DNA of 64,000 nucleotides from Enterococcus faecalis (lineage in GTDB: Bacteria > Bacillota > Bacilli > Lactobacillales > Enterococcaceae): assembly GCF_029024925.1 (NCBI RefSeq), contig NZ_CP118962.1:2658001-2722000 (forward strand), read 5' to 3'. Shown piece after piece: positions 28,047-36,485 of the stretch. A model generated the notes under the pieces. The model was not told where the DNA came from, made no database searches, and worked only from the letters and a program-made list of their open reading frames with translations. The position numbers and the translations under genes were made by a program. The number at the start of each line of letters is the position of its first letter. The stretch's first letter is position 1.

Positions 28047-28946
28047 TTACTGACTTTTTACGACTTCATGCCCGCCAAATCCTTGTCGCAAAGAAGCGAC
28101 CACTTTGTTTGAAAAATGATTTGCTAGCATACTTTCATTTCGAGTAAATAAGGACAACGCCGTAGTTGGGACGGGCATCTCCAAACGCAATGCTTCTTCA
28201 ATCATCCATTTGGCTTCGCCATTTGCTGCCACTTTCCCTTCTAGATTGGCTAACGTAGGATTTTCCGCAAAAACCTCTTTCGCTAAGCCCATCAAGCGAG
28301 CTTCAATAATCGAGCCGTGATTCCACACATCGGCTACTTTCTCCAACGCAAAATCATATTCGGCAGCTTCTAATAAATTGAATCCTTCGCCCATGGCTTG
28401 CATCATGACGTACTCAATCCCGTTGTGCACCATTTTCAAATAGTGACCAGCTCCTGATTTCCCAGCATAAAGATACCCTTGTTCACAAGCTAAATCTTCA
28501 AAAAATGGGGTTAACACTTTGACAGCTTCAGGCGCACCGCCAACCATTAAACAAGCTCCTTCCCGCGCTCCTTTGATGCCACCAGAAGTACCACAATCAA
28601 TAAAATAAATTCCTTTTTCCTCAGCAAGTTGAGCATTCGCGACACTATCATGAAAATTTGAATTGCCACTATCCACAATGATATCCTCTGGTGCTAATTG
28701 CTCTACCAATTCTGCCACTAATTGATTGGTAATCTGACCAGCGGGGGTACTTAAAAAAATCACCTTCCTTTTATTAAGCGCTTTCAACAATTCCGGTAAC
28801 GAATCTACAACGGAAAGCCCCTGCTCTCTAGCAGTCGCTCTTGCTTCCTTTGTCACATCAAAGCCAATAATGGGCCAGCCTTGTTCGTGAACATTTAATG
28901 CCATGTTCAAACCCATTTTCCCAAGTCCAATAAAGCCAATGCCCAT
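28047..28946 (-). CDS. 6-phosphogluconate dehydrogenase-like protein (short form)
   Basis: About 299 residues, the short YqeC/GntZ-type class. It has GFIGLGKMGLNMA (NAD(P) site), FLSTPAG, VDSGNSNFHDS, DCGTSGGIKGAREG and the catalytic Lys in GHYLKMVHNGIEYVMMQ. I chose the ATG at 28946, which has GGTGAAAG upstream; the frame extends 12 codons further without one. It heads the PTS operon. Oxidative decarboxylation of 6-phosphogluconate would fit a gluconate-type PTS substrate. Confidence 0.9.
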   Translation of the reverse strand: MGIGFIGLGKMGLNMALNVHEQGWPIIGFDVTKEARATAREQGLSVVDSLPELLKALNKRKVIFLSTPAGQITNQLVAELVEQLAPEDIIVDSGNSNFHDSVANAQLAEEKGIYFIDCGTSGGIKGAREGACLMVGGAPEAVKVLTPFFEDLACEQGYLYAGKSGAGHYLKMVHNGIEYVMMQAMGEGFNLLEAAEYDFALEKVADVWNHGSIIEARLMGLAKEVFAENPTLANLEGKVAANGEAKWMIEEALRLEMPVPTTALSLFTRNESMLANHFSNKVVASLRQGFGGHEVVKSQ

Positions 28947-29000
28947 TTTTCTTTCACCTGCCTCTTTTGATACTTCAATCATAAAGGATAAAAAAAATAA

Positions 29001-29014
29001 TGTAAACGATTACA
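29001..29014. promoter_or_regulatory. cre site (CcpA operator) for the PTS/uxuA/eda operon
   Basis: TGTAAACGATTACA matches the catabolite-responsive element consensus TGWAANCGNTNWCA at every position. It lies 55 bp upstream of the first operon gene, near a possible TTGCTA-N17-TTTAAT promoter, so catabolite repression by CcpA is expected. Confidence 0.8.
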
Positions 29015-29357
29015 CTAATTAAAAAATATTTTTTATTTTTTAGCAAAAATCTTGCCTACTCAAAAGGTAAAACGTTTTTATTTTTAAGGAGCTTTCATAC
29101 AAAAAACACAAGTAAATCTCTTGGTATCACGTTCTTTTTACTGGCTACTTTCTTTAGTTGAGAGAAGTCTTTTCAAGACCCCTTCATTTTTCAGAAAAAA
29201 GATTATTTATTTTTTTTGGCTTTTTTTAAAGAATTTCTTTTTTGTGGAGAAAAAGAGAAATTGTATTTGTCCTCTTTTTCCACTATAATCAGTCTATACC
29301 AACAATGAAAAGGCATTCATTTTATTTTTAAAAAAATAAGATTGGAGGAACGTGTTA

Positions 29358-30245
29358 ATGAAAAACCACTATTTGGATCAACGGATTCGGATCAAAAAAC
29401 CGAATTTGAGCCTCACAGAAAAGAAAATTTCCGATTACTTTGTTCATTCTGAATCATTATTGACACAAATGACGTTAGAAAGTCTTGCCAACGAAATTGG
29501 CGTCTCCCAATCTTCCGTGTATCAATTTGTAAAAAAGATTGGCTATTCTGGGTTCCAAGAATTTAAAATTGATATCGCCAGAAATTCTAATTATCAGCCG
29601 ACTTTTCAAAACGTCAATAGCGTGAATGGCGCCGATGATATTTCACCAGATGATGATAGTATTACCATTGCTAAAAAAGTCTTACAAGCCAATATTTATT
29701 CCCTCAGTAACGCCACACAGTTCTTAACAAAGGAGCTGTTAGATAACGTGTTGGCTTTGATGTACTCTGCCAAAACGCTTCACTTTTTCGGGCAAGGCGG
29801 CTCCTCGATTGTGGCTTTTGATAGTTTCCATAAATTCATTCGGACCAACTATCGGTGCAACTACATTTTTGATTACCACATGCAGTTAAGTTTTGTCACA
29901 AAATTAACCAGTGAAGATTGCGTATTTATTTTTTCCCATTCAGGCAAAACCAAAGAATCAATCAACCTAGCACGACAAGTTAAAAAAACCAACGCAAAAA
30001 TGATTACGTTAACCGGTAACAGCGGTTCAGAGTTGGCAGGCTTGTCCGACGAAGCAATTATTGTCGTCACCGAAGAAGGCTTGTTTCGTGCGGAATCCTT
30101 GGCTTCACGGATTAGTTACTTAACGGTAATGGATATTTTATATACAAATACGATGCATCACAATTTTGATCAAAATGCCGATTCCTTGAAAAAAATCCGC
30201 GACAACATTAGCACGACTAAGACCGATCCGCATTATTTGTCGTAA
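29358..30245 (+). CDS. RpiR-family transcriptional regulator
   Basis: About 295 residues: an N-terminal HTH_6 DNA-binding domain (about 1-80, TLESLANEIGVSQSSVYQF) and a C-terminal SIS sugar-phosphate-binding domain (LHFFGQGGSSIVAFD, FIFSHSGKTKESI). Divergent from the PTS operon and so probably its regulator, responding to a phosphorylated sugar acid. ATG at 29358 is 9 nt from TGGAGG; a GTG two codons earlier is too close. The long AT-rich gap 28947-29357 holds the cre site and probably its operators. Confidence 0.92.
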   Translation: MKNHYLDQRIRIKKPNLSLTEKKISDYFVHSESLLTQMTLESLANEIGVSQSSVYQFVKKIGYSGFQEFKIDIARNSNYQPTFQNVNSVNGADDISPDDDSITIAKKVLQANIYSLSNATQFLTKELLDNVLALMYSAKTLHFFGQGGSSIVAFDSFHKFIRTNYRCNYIFDYHMQLSFVTKLTSEDCVFIFSHSGKTKESINLARQVKKTNAKMITLTGNSGSELAGLSDEAIIVVTEEGLFRAESLASRISYLTVMDILYTNTMHHNFDQNADSLKKIRDNISTTKTDPHYLS

Positions 30246-30346
30246 GATCTGAATGGTGCTTATTTTTGTAATATCGGTCCTCGCAAATTGGCTTTATACC
30301 GTGACTCTACATTTTATGAAGCAAGTGAACTACTATGGAGGTATTT

Positions 30347-30376
30347 AAAAAGCGACCAATTTTTTGGTCGCTTTTT
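30347..30376 (+). terminator. rpiR terminator
   Basis: Perfect stem aaaaagcgaccaa/ttggtcgcttttt, short loop, T-run. About 100 bp after the stop; the interval 30246-30346 holds no recognisable gene. Confidence 0.85.
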
Positions 30377-30403
30377 ATCTTGTGGGTAAAAATAAGTTAG
30401 AAA

Positions 30404-30434
30404 AAAGAACTTGGGGGTTATGTCCAAGTTCTTT
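30404..30434 (-). terminator. Terminator of the marR/ABC operon
   Basis: Eleven-bp stem aaagaacttgg/ccaagttcttt followed by a T-run on the minus strand, 69 bp past the ABC gene stop. Confidence 0.75.
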
Positions 30435-30502
30435 CTAAATCTTAAGACAATTAGTTAAATGCATGTGTTGTCTTAGCTTCATTTTAAGTTTGCTTATTTC
30501 GT

Positions 30503-32287
30503 TCATTCCGTTACTTTAAATTGTTCGGACACATATTTAGCGTAAGTTTTATGTTTACTTACTAGCTCATCATGTTTTCCTGAACCAGTTACTTTCCCTT
30601 TTTCAACAAAGTAAATGCTATCCGCATCAACAATTGTCGACAATCTATGGGCAATAACCAATGTCGTTCGGCCCTTCATTAAATTAGACAATGCCTCTTG
30701 GACCTTCATCTCAGATTCTGAATCTAGGCTAGCAGTAGCTTCATCTAACATTAAAATCTTGGGATTCCGCAAGAATGCACGAGCAATTGCAATACGCTGT
30801 CTTTGTCCTCCAGAAATTTTAACGCCACGTTCACCGACTTCCGTATTCAATTTATCCGGCATTTCTTCTACAAATTTTCGCGCATATGCTAGTTCCAAGA
30901 CATCCCATAGTTGTTCATCTGAGAAGTTTTCTGCTAAGCCATACGTTAGATTATCTCTGATTGTCCCTACCATAATCGCAGAATCCTGTGATACAAAGCC
31001 GATTTGACGACGATAATCTGATAATTTGATATCTTTTATGTCAATATCTCCAAATTTAATTTGTCCTTCTGTAGGTTCATAAAACCTTTCAATTAAACTA
31101 AAAATCGTCGATTTCCCGCCACCTGATGGGCCTGCAAAAGCAATTACTTGGTTTGGCTGAGCAGTAAAAGAAATGTCTGTTAAGATAGGTTCTTCTGGCG
31201 CATCTTCATAAGAAAATTTTACATTTTTAACTGATAAAGTCTTTTCCGATAAATCAATATCTTGTCCACTTTCAAAGTCTTCAGGTTCTCTAGATAACAA
31301 TTCTTGCACTCGTCGCGTTGATCCTGCTGCTTTAGCTACTTCAGAAAATAACGTCGCAATGATTGGCATGGCACCAATAAGATTAAATAGATACATTAAG
31401 AAACTCATCAATGTTCCGATTGTCATCACACCAATGGCAATTCGATGCATCCCATATGCTAATAGCCCAAATACCATGCTCATAAAGACCATCATCATAA
31501 TTGGTTGCATAGATGCATCAAATATTGCTTCTTTTTTCCCTACATTAAATAACCGATCCACTTCATTTGCAGCACGAACCTGCGCCTGAGATTCAGCATT
31601 AGAAGTTTTGACTAAACGAATTTCACTCAACGTTTCAGTAGCAAGTCCATTAAATTGACTCATAGCATCTTGGCGAATGTGACTAACTTTTGAACCAAAT
31701 GCCATTACTGGAATCATACAAAGGATTACAACAGGAACAGCAATTACCATAGCAAGCGACATATGCCAATCCATTTTAATCATCATATATACCGTACCAA
31801 TAACTGTAATCACACTGGCAATTGTTTGAGGAAAAGTAACGGCTAACAATTGCTTAACTTGATTAGTATCATTTACGACCCGGCTGGATATTTCACCCGC
31901 TTTAACAGAGTCAAAATAAGAAACTTTTAGAATAGTTAATTTATTCCATAAGCGTTTACGCATATTTTGGATGACATTTTCACCAAAAATACCTAAAATT
32001 GTCCCTCCTAATGCAGAAACGAGTGCTGAAAATATAAATAATCCAACAACTTTACCTAATAAACTATAATCTACTCCCTTTTGAAAATTATTGACTAAAC
32101 TTGAAGCAAGTTTTGGAACGTACACTTGGATACTAGAAGAAATCACAAGAAATATCATCCCAATGCCAAGCAGTAAATAGTTAGGCTCTGTCATCTTGAT
32201 TAAGCCTAAAAATTCTTTAAACGAAAATTTTGTTTTATCTGCTCGGATAGAATCATGACTATTTTTGCCGCCTCCACCTACTGCCAT
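30503..32287 (-). CDS. ABC exporter, fused membrane and ATPase domains
   Basis: A half-size exporter of about 594 residues. Six membrane helices lie in residues about 45-320, and the ATPase domain has Walker A GPSGGGKST, signature SGGQRQR, Walker B ILMLDEATASLD and H-loop IAHRLST. Related to lipid or multidrug exporters (BmrA/YheI class). A Gly-rich start (MAVGGGGKNSHD) precedes the first helix. ATG at 32287 overlaps the marR stop by one base and has GGAG 6 nt upstream; the MarR-type regulator in the same operon suggests induction by a toxic compound. Substrate unknown. Confidence 0.92.
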   Translation of the reverse strand: MAVGGGGKNSHDSIRADKTKFSFKEFLGLIKMTEPNYLLLGIGMIFLVISSSIQVYVPKLASSLVNNFQKGVDYSLLGKVVGLFIFSALVSALGGTILGIFGENVIQNMRKRLWNKLTILKVSYFDSVKAGEISSRVVNDTNQVKQLLAVTFPQTIASVITVIGTVYMMIKMDWHMSLAMVIAVPVVILCMIPVMAFGSKVSHIRQDAMSQFNGLATETLSEIRLVKTSNAESQAQVRAANEVDRLFNVGKKEAIFDASMQPIMMMVFMSMVFGLLAYGMHRIAIGVMTIGTLMSFLMYLFNLIGAMPIIATLFSEVAKAAGSTRRVQELLSREPEDFESGQDIDLSEKTLSVKNVKFSYEDAPEEPILTDISFTAQPNQVIAFAGPSGGGKSTIFSLIERFYEPTEGQIKFGDIDIKDIKLSDYRRQIGFVSQDSAIMVGTIRDNLTYGLAENFSDEQLWDVLELAYARKFVEEMPDKLNTEVGERGVKISGGQRQRIAIARAFLRNPKILMLDEATASLDSESEMKVQEALSNLMKGRTTLVIAHRLSTIVDADSIYFVEKGKVTGSGKHDELVSKHKTYAKYVSEQFKVTE

Positions 32288-32886
32288 TATCTTCTCCGAC
32301 CTCTCTTCCATCCTTCAAAGCCACCGTATTCACCGTTGAATTCACCAAATCTACCAAAGCCATCATGTCCCATCATCTGTTCTCTAGCTCTACCATATCT
32401 AGCTGATATTTTTCTGAAATGTTCCCAATTTTTATCGTCGCCAAAAATTGTTTCAATTTTATCTAAAAATTCTTCACTAGAAATATTCTTTTCTATACGT
32501 TCTAAATAATTATTTAAAGACTCTAGTTCCTCCTCTGAAAAGCCCTTAAACATTTCTTCATTAAATCCATTGGAAATATTTCCTTGAGTACTTAAACTTT
32601 CTCGTCCCTTATCGGTCAATACAACGAATGTGACCCGAGCATCTGATTCATTTTTGACTCGTTTAACTGCTTTAACAGACTCTAATTTTTTTATGATTTG
32701 TGTCACACTAGAAGGTTTTATATCTAAATATTCAGCGATTCTTCCAGCTGTTACATTTTCTTCAGAAGCAAGCAATTTTAACGTTTCAAAAGTGTTATCT
32801 GGTTTCTCCTCTATGCTAGAAGCAAAGATTAAGTAAGGTTGTTGAGCAATTTTTAATAGTTTATTTAAAATATCTGTTTTTTTCAT
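32287..32886 (-). CDS. MarR-family regulator with Gly/Arg-rich tail
   Basis: About 199 residues. The winged-helix core spans about 25-115 (NVTAGRIAEYLDIKPSSVTQ; RVTFVVLTDKGRESL). The C-terminus is a Gly/Phe/Arg-rich tail (GHDGFGRFGEFNGEYGGFEG, then WKRGRRR), unusual for MarR. ATG at 32886 has TGGAGG 5 nt upstream. First gene of the operon with the ABC exporter, most likely its autoregulated repressor binding the palindrome at 32930-32953. Confidence 0.9.
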   Translation of the reverse strand: MKKTDILNKLLKIAQQPYLIFASSIEEKPDNTFETLKLLASEENVTAGRIAEYLDIKPSSVTQIIKKLESVKAVKRVKNESDARVTFVVLTDKGRESLSTQGNISNGFNEEMFKGFSEEELESLNNYLERIEKNISSEEFLDKIETIFGDDKNWEHFRKISARYGRAREQMMGHDGFGRFGEFNGEYGGFEGWKRGRRR

Positions 32887-32929
32887 AATTTCCTCCAAAA
32901 AATTTATTTAGTTTATATATAAGCTAACG

Positions 32930-32953
32930 AACTAAATAGTAATCTATTTAGTT
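32930..32953. promoter_or_regulatory. MarR operator palindrome
   Basis: Perfect 10-bp inverted repeat aactaaatag/ctatttagtt separated by 4 nt, overlapping the -10 of the marR promoter. A half-site (atttagttt) recurs at 32907-32915. Assignment to this MarR is inference. Confidence 0.65.
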
Positions 32954-32964
32954 TACTTTGTCAA
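32936..32964 (-). promoter_or_regulatory. marR promoter
   Basis: On the minus strand TTGACA (32959-32964), 17-nt spacer, TACTAT (32936-32941). Confidence 0.75.
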
Positions 32965-33094
32965 CAAAAAACTAATTATTTGTATGTAGATATAACCAAA
33001 ATGAAAAATAGCATACAGAAACTGCCGATTTGTTTTATCGATTCATCTGTTCCTCTACTTAAAAATCTATTTGCCTATTCATCATGAATACTAA

Positions 33095-33122
33095 AAAACG
33101 CTTGGCACAAGCCAAGCGTTTT
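33095..33122 (-). terminator. pgsA terminator
   Basis: Perfect 12-bp stem aaaacgcttggc/gccaagcgtttt, 4-nt loop, A-run that is a T-run on the minus strand, 10 bp past the pgsA stop. Confidence 0.88.
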
Positions 33123-33132
33123 GATTCTCTCT

Positions 33133-33711
33133 TTACATCGAACCTTTAAAAACATCTTTATTCTTAGCAAAATAATCAACACCAGAGTAAATGGTGAAAA
33201 TCAAGCAGGCATATAACATGATTTGATCTAGTGGTAGATGGAGTGCTGAAAATGGAATGTTGTTAATGAATAGTAAAATAATTGCAACCATTTGGGTAGC
33301 TGTTTTTACTTTTCCTGGCCAAGCTGCTGCCATTACTTCGCCATGTTCGACTAATAACAACCGTAAACCAGTTACTGCCAATTCACGACAAACAATAATT
33401 GCTACAATCCAAGCAGGTACTTTGCCTTGACCAACTAAGACGATAAAAGCGGTCATCACTAGCATTTTGTCCGCTAATGGGTCCGCAAATTTTCCGAAGT
33501 TCGTCACCAAGCCTTGTGCACGGGCAATTTTGCCATCCAACCAGTCTGTAAAACTAGCAACTGCAAAAATAATCGCGCCCACTAATTGGGTAACGGCTAA
33601 CGTTGTGTCGCCAAAACTAATCGTTCCCCAGTCCATTGGCACCGACACAATAATAATAAAAATCGGAATCATAAATATTCTTAAAACTGTTAATTTATTT
33701 GGTAAATTCAC
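33133..33711 (-). CDS. pgsA: CDP-diacylglycerol-glycerol-3-phosphate 3-phosphatidyltransferase
   Basis: Makes phosphatidylglycerol phosphate, the committed step to phosphatidylglycerol and cardiolipin. The 192-residue membrane protein has the CDP-alcohol phosphotransferase motif DWLDGKIARAQGLVTNFGKF followed by ADPLADK, and several hydrophobic helices. It begins MNLPNKLTVLRI, typical of PgsA. In relatives pgsA directly follows rodZ; here a 70-residue membrane gene is inserted between. Confidence 0.96.
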   Translation of the reverse strand: MNLPNKLTVLRIFMIPIFIIIVSVPMDWGTISFGDTTLAVTQLVGAIIFAVASFTDWLDGKIARAQGLVTNFGKFADPLADKMLVMTAFIVLVGQGKVPAWIVAIIVCRELAVTGLRLLLVEHGEVMAAAWPGKVKTATQMVAIILLFINNIPFSALHLPLDQIMLYACLIFTIYSGVDYFAKNKDVFKGSM

Positions 33712-33772
33712 TTCAATTGCCCCTTCCTTCTCCTGTTCTATTTTACGTTATCTTGCTGGCAGTGTCACGAAA

Positions 33773-33818
33773 AAAAGAAAAGAATCTGGAATAATTGCCG
33801 TTTGACCGTTTATTCAGA
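33773..33818. repeat. Direct repeat (left), terminator-like
   Basis: A 34-bp stretch at 33773-33806 is identical to 34084-34117; similarity continues about 10 bp further. The left copy can fold as a hairpin and overlaps the stop of the small gene at 33810. Confidence 0.8.
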
Positions 33819-34022
33819 AATATTCTTGCCTTTTTTTAGAAAGAGCTGGTAATAGCCTAAACCTAAATTAATCATTCCAATCAATGTGATACTGTCTAAA
33901 AATTTAGAACCATAGATAAAGTAGAAATACAGTTGTAAGCCAACAATCAAGAAGCCCATGACCAACAGAGCGATTGAAAATATGGTGATAAGATTAAATT
34001 TTTTATTAACTATTTTAAGCAT
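33810..34022 (-). CDS. Small two-helix membrane protein, 70 residues
   Basis: Not recognised. It has two hydrophobic segments (about 10-34, LITIFSIALLVMGFLIVGLQ, and about 40-62) and a basic C-terminus (FLKKGKNISE). A good site GAAGGGG lies 6 nt before the ATG. The gene lies between rodZ and pgsA and is bracketed by direct repeats of a terminator, suggesting insertion or duplication at that terminator. Function unknown. Confidence 0.65.
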   Translation of the reverse strand: MLKIVNKKFNLITIFSIALLVMGFLIVGLQLYFYFIYGSKFLDSITLIGMINLGLGYYQLFLKKGKNISE

Positions 34023-34083
34023 TGATAACCCCTTCTCTCTTGAATTATTATTGTCGTCTTTTTAACCATTCGCTGTTAATTAT

Positions 34084-34135
34084 AAAAGAAAAGAATCTGG
34101 AATAATTGCCGTTTGACAGTTTATCCAGATTCTTC
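34084..34135. repeat. Direct repeat (right) and rodZ terminator
   Basis: Copy of 33773-33818. Here it forms a perfect 11-bp stem aagaatctgga (34091-34101)/tccagattctt (34124-34134), with a T-rich tail on the minus strand, immediately after rodZ. Confidence 0.8.
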
Positions 34136-34146
34136 TTACACCATTT

Positions 34147-35013
34147 CTAACGATACGTAATCCCTAATGTAACATCCTTACGAATTAAAACTGGCGTTTT
34201 TTCCAGTGTTAAATCGGCGCCATCGACTTGAATGGCGACGTTATTTGAGGCGCCTAGAATCAGTGTTGCATTGGCGGCATTCGCAGGTAAAGCTGTTGTT
34301 TGGGTCTCTCCTGCTTGCAGGGTGTGTTGGTACGTATAGTTGCCATCGACCATCACGCCAATCCAGCAAGAGCCTTCAGTCCCTTTAAAGGTAATGTTGA
34401 TTGGACTATTCGCATCTTTAACCGTTGCAGTCACTTGATTGTTGGCATCACTCACCACAGCCACAGCTGTTTTCTTCTCTGGTTCGCTTGAAGAAGACGG
34501 TGGTGTACTACTTTGTGTGCTACTTTCTGGGGCTTGACTTGATTCTTTGGGTTTTTCCACACTGGCACTAGTTGCAGGTGTTTGAATAATCGGTTCGGCT
34601 TTTTGATCTTGCCACATAATGTACAGCACTACGACCGCAATGGCTAAACCAATTAACGAAAAGGCAATGGCTGGTAAGTTCCGCAGTAACCAACTGGATT
34701 GCTTTTCTTCGTCATGCAATTGCTTACGTGATCCTTCAAGCTCTTCATACACTGGCTTGGGTTCTTCGACAATTGCTGGTTCTTTGCCATCATAGATATC
34801 TACCAATTGATTGCCATCTAAGCCGACCGCACTTGCATATTGGCGGATAAACGCCCGCACATAAAAGGTGCCTGGTAAGGACTCAAAATCGTTTTGTTCA
34901 ATAATTTCTAAATATCTTTTTTGAATTTTTGTCATTTGTTGCAGTTCATCAATTGAGATGTTCTTCTGCAATCTTGCTTCTTTTAGTGTTTCTCCAATAT
35001 TTACGCTGGCCAC
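34147..35013 (-). CDS. rodZ: Cytoskeletal/cell-shape protein RodZ-like (YmfM)
   Basis: A bitopic membrane protein linking MreB-type shape control to the envelope. The 288 residues comprise an N-terminal Xre-type helix-turn-helix (about 5-75, GETLKEARLQKNISIDELQQ), one membrane helix (AIAFSLIGLAIAVVVLYIMW, about 115-134), a Ser/Thr/Pro-rich linker and a C-terminal beta-rich DUF4115 domain (about 190-285). Start is GTG with GGAGAA upstream. It lies downstream of the two M16 peptidases as in Bacillus ymfF-ymfH-...-rodZ-pgsA. Confidence 0.93.
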   Translation of the reverse strand: MASVNIGETLKEARLQKNISIDELQQMTKIQKRYLEIIEQNDFESLPGTFYVRAFIRQYASAVGLDGNQLVDIYDGKEPAIVEEPKPVYEELEGSRKQLHDEEKQSSWLLRNLPAIAFSLIGLAIAVVVLYIMWQDQKAEPIIQTPATSASVEKPKESSQAPESSTQSSTPPSSSSEPEKKTAVAVVSDANNQVTATVKDANSPINITFKGTEGSCWIGVMVDGNYTYQHTLQAGETQTTALPANAANATLILGASNNVAIQVDGADLTLEKTPVLIRKDVTLGITYR

Positions 35014-35180
35014 TCGTCCATCTTCTCCAGTCTATTTTGTTAATTTATCGATTGTCTCATCAGTCTTTTTCAATTGCCAAGGAAAACATTCCCGTCCTTT
35101 AAGAATACCACAAAAGAAGCCAACTGAGGATAACAAAATTGAAAGATTTCAAAGATTTTTCTTTTTCTTAAACAGTTGGT

Positions 35181-36485
35181 TTATTGCTCGGTTTCTCCTT
35201 TAGGATACATGTAGAAACGGCTCAATCCTTCTTCACGAATCAAGGTCTCTGCTACTTGGCGGACGTCGGCTAATTGAATGCTTTCAATGACTTCAATCTT
35301 ATCAAACAGCGTGGTTTCCCCAAACAATGATTGTGAAAATTGGTTGGCGATATACTCTAAAGAGTTTAAGGATTGGAAATATTTACCAATCATTTTTTTC
35401 TTCAATAAGGACAAATTTTCTTCCGTTAATTCTGGACTTGTTGTGGCAGATAATAAAATAGCTTCAATTCGTTCTGCTAAGACTTCTGGTTGCTCACTAT
35501 CGCCGCCAATATCCGCAAAATGGAAACTGCGATCTAAATTAAAGTCATAACTAAAACTATCATCTAACAAGCCTTCATCATAAAGAGCCAAATAGTTTTG
35601 AGAGGTATTACCAAACAATAATTGTAACAACAAGTTCACGGTGACTTGATATTTCATTAAGTCACGACCCGTTGTTGGCACTTCATCTAAGCCTTTCAAG
35701 CCAACAAGCACTTTTGCCCGTGTGACTGCCATTTCAATGGCGCTCTCTTTGACAATGTCAGCAGCTGTTTCTTCAGGAAAATGCCGACGAATAGGTTGGG
35801 CGGCAGGAAACTCTTTCGCCGCTTGGTTTTCACGAATGAAGGCCATTAACGCTTCAGGGTCCATTTTCCCTACCACGAATAAGGTCATATTACTTGGATG
35901 ATAAAACGTATTGTAGCATGTATACAAATCTTCTGCGGTAATCTCCGCAATACTTGCCACTGTGCCGGCAATATCAATATGCAATGGATGTTTCGGATAA
36001 AGGTTGCCTAAAATGCCAAAGAACAAGCGCCAGTTAGGATCATCTAAATACATTTGAATTTCTTGTCCGATGATGCCTTTTTCTTTTTCGACCGTTTCCT
36101 TCGTGAAATACGGCGATTGCACAAAATCAAGCAACGTTTCTAGATTTTGTGTCACTTGATCCGTCGTTGAAAACAAATAACTCGTTTTCGTAAAACTGGT
36201 AAAGGCATTCGCTGAAGCCCCTTGTTGCCCAAATTTTTGGAAGACATCGCCATCTTCTTTTTCAAACATTTTATGTTCTAAAAAGTGGGCGATTCCGTCA
36301 GGCACTTCAATCATTTCCTCTTGACCAATTGGCACGAACGTATTGTCGATGGAACCATAATCGGTCGTAAACAAGCCATACGTTTTTTGGAAATCATTTT
36401 TCGGTAATAGGTAAACCTTTAAACCATTTTCCAGTGTTTCTGTATACAATGTTTCTTTAATTTGTGCATAGTCTTTTTTAATCAT
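35181..36485 (-). CDS. M16 zinc metalloprotease, catalytic partner (YmfH-like)
   Basis: A 434-residue insulinase-family peptidase. The inverted zinc motif is present in GIAHFLEHKMFE (HxxEH), with the distal Glu in ETVEKEKGIIGQEI. It has two M16 halves as usual. It overlaps the upstream partner gene by 8 nt, and the two probably form a heterodimer with one active site. Substrate unknown; M16 pairs act in peptide maturation or degradation. Confidence 0.92.
   Translation of the reverse strand: MIKKDYAQIKETLYTETLENGLKVYLLPKNDFQKTYGLFTTDYGSIDNTFVPIGQEEMIEVPDGIAHFLEHKMFEKEDGDVFQKFGQQGASANAFTSFTKTSYLFSTTDQVTQNLETLLDFVQSPYFTKETVEKEKGIIGQEIQMYLDDPNWRLFFGILGNLYPKHPLHIDIAGTVASIAEITAEDLYTCYNTFYHPSNMTLFVVGKMDPEALMAFIRENQAAKEFPAAQPIRRHFPEETAADIVKESAIEMAVTRAKVLVGLKGLDEVPTTGRDLMKYQVTVNLLLQLLFGNTSQNYLALYDEGLLDDSFSYDFNLDRSFHFADIGGDSEQPEVLAERIEAILLSATTSPELTEENLSLLKKKMIGKYFQSLNSLEYIANQFSQSLFGETTLFDKIEVIESIQLADVRQVAETLIREEGLSRFYMYPKGETEQ

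Noticed and set aside
28947-28982. Longer start for the 6-phosphogluconate dehydrogenase-like gene.
   Set aside because: No ribosome binding site, and the NAD(P)-binding motif usually begins within a few residues of the start, as it does from 28946.
30246-30390. The frame of rpiR stays open for about 48 codons past its TAA stop, reading DLNGAYFCNIGPRKLALYRD and more.
   Set aside because: The gene already has full family length, the frame crosses the terminator hairpin, and an open stretch of this length is not improbable by chance; no readthrough context is evident.
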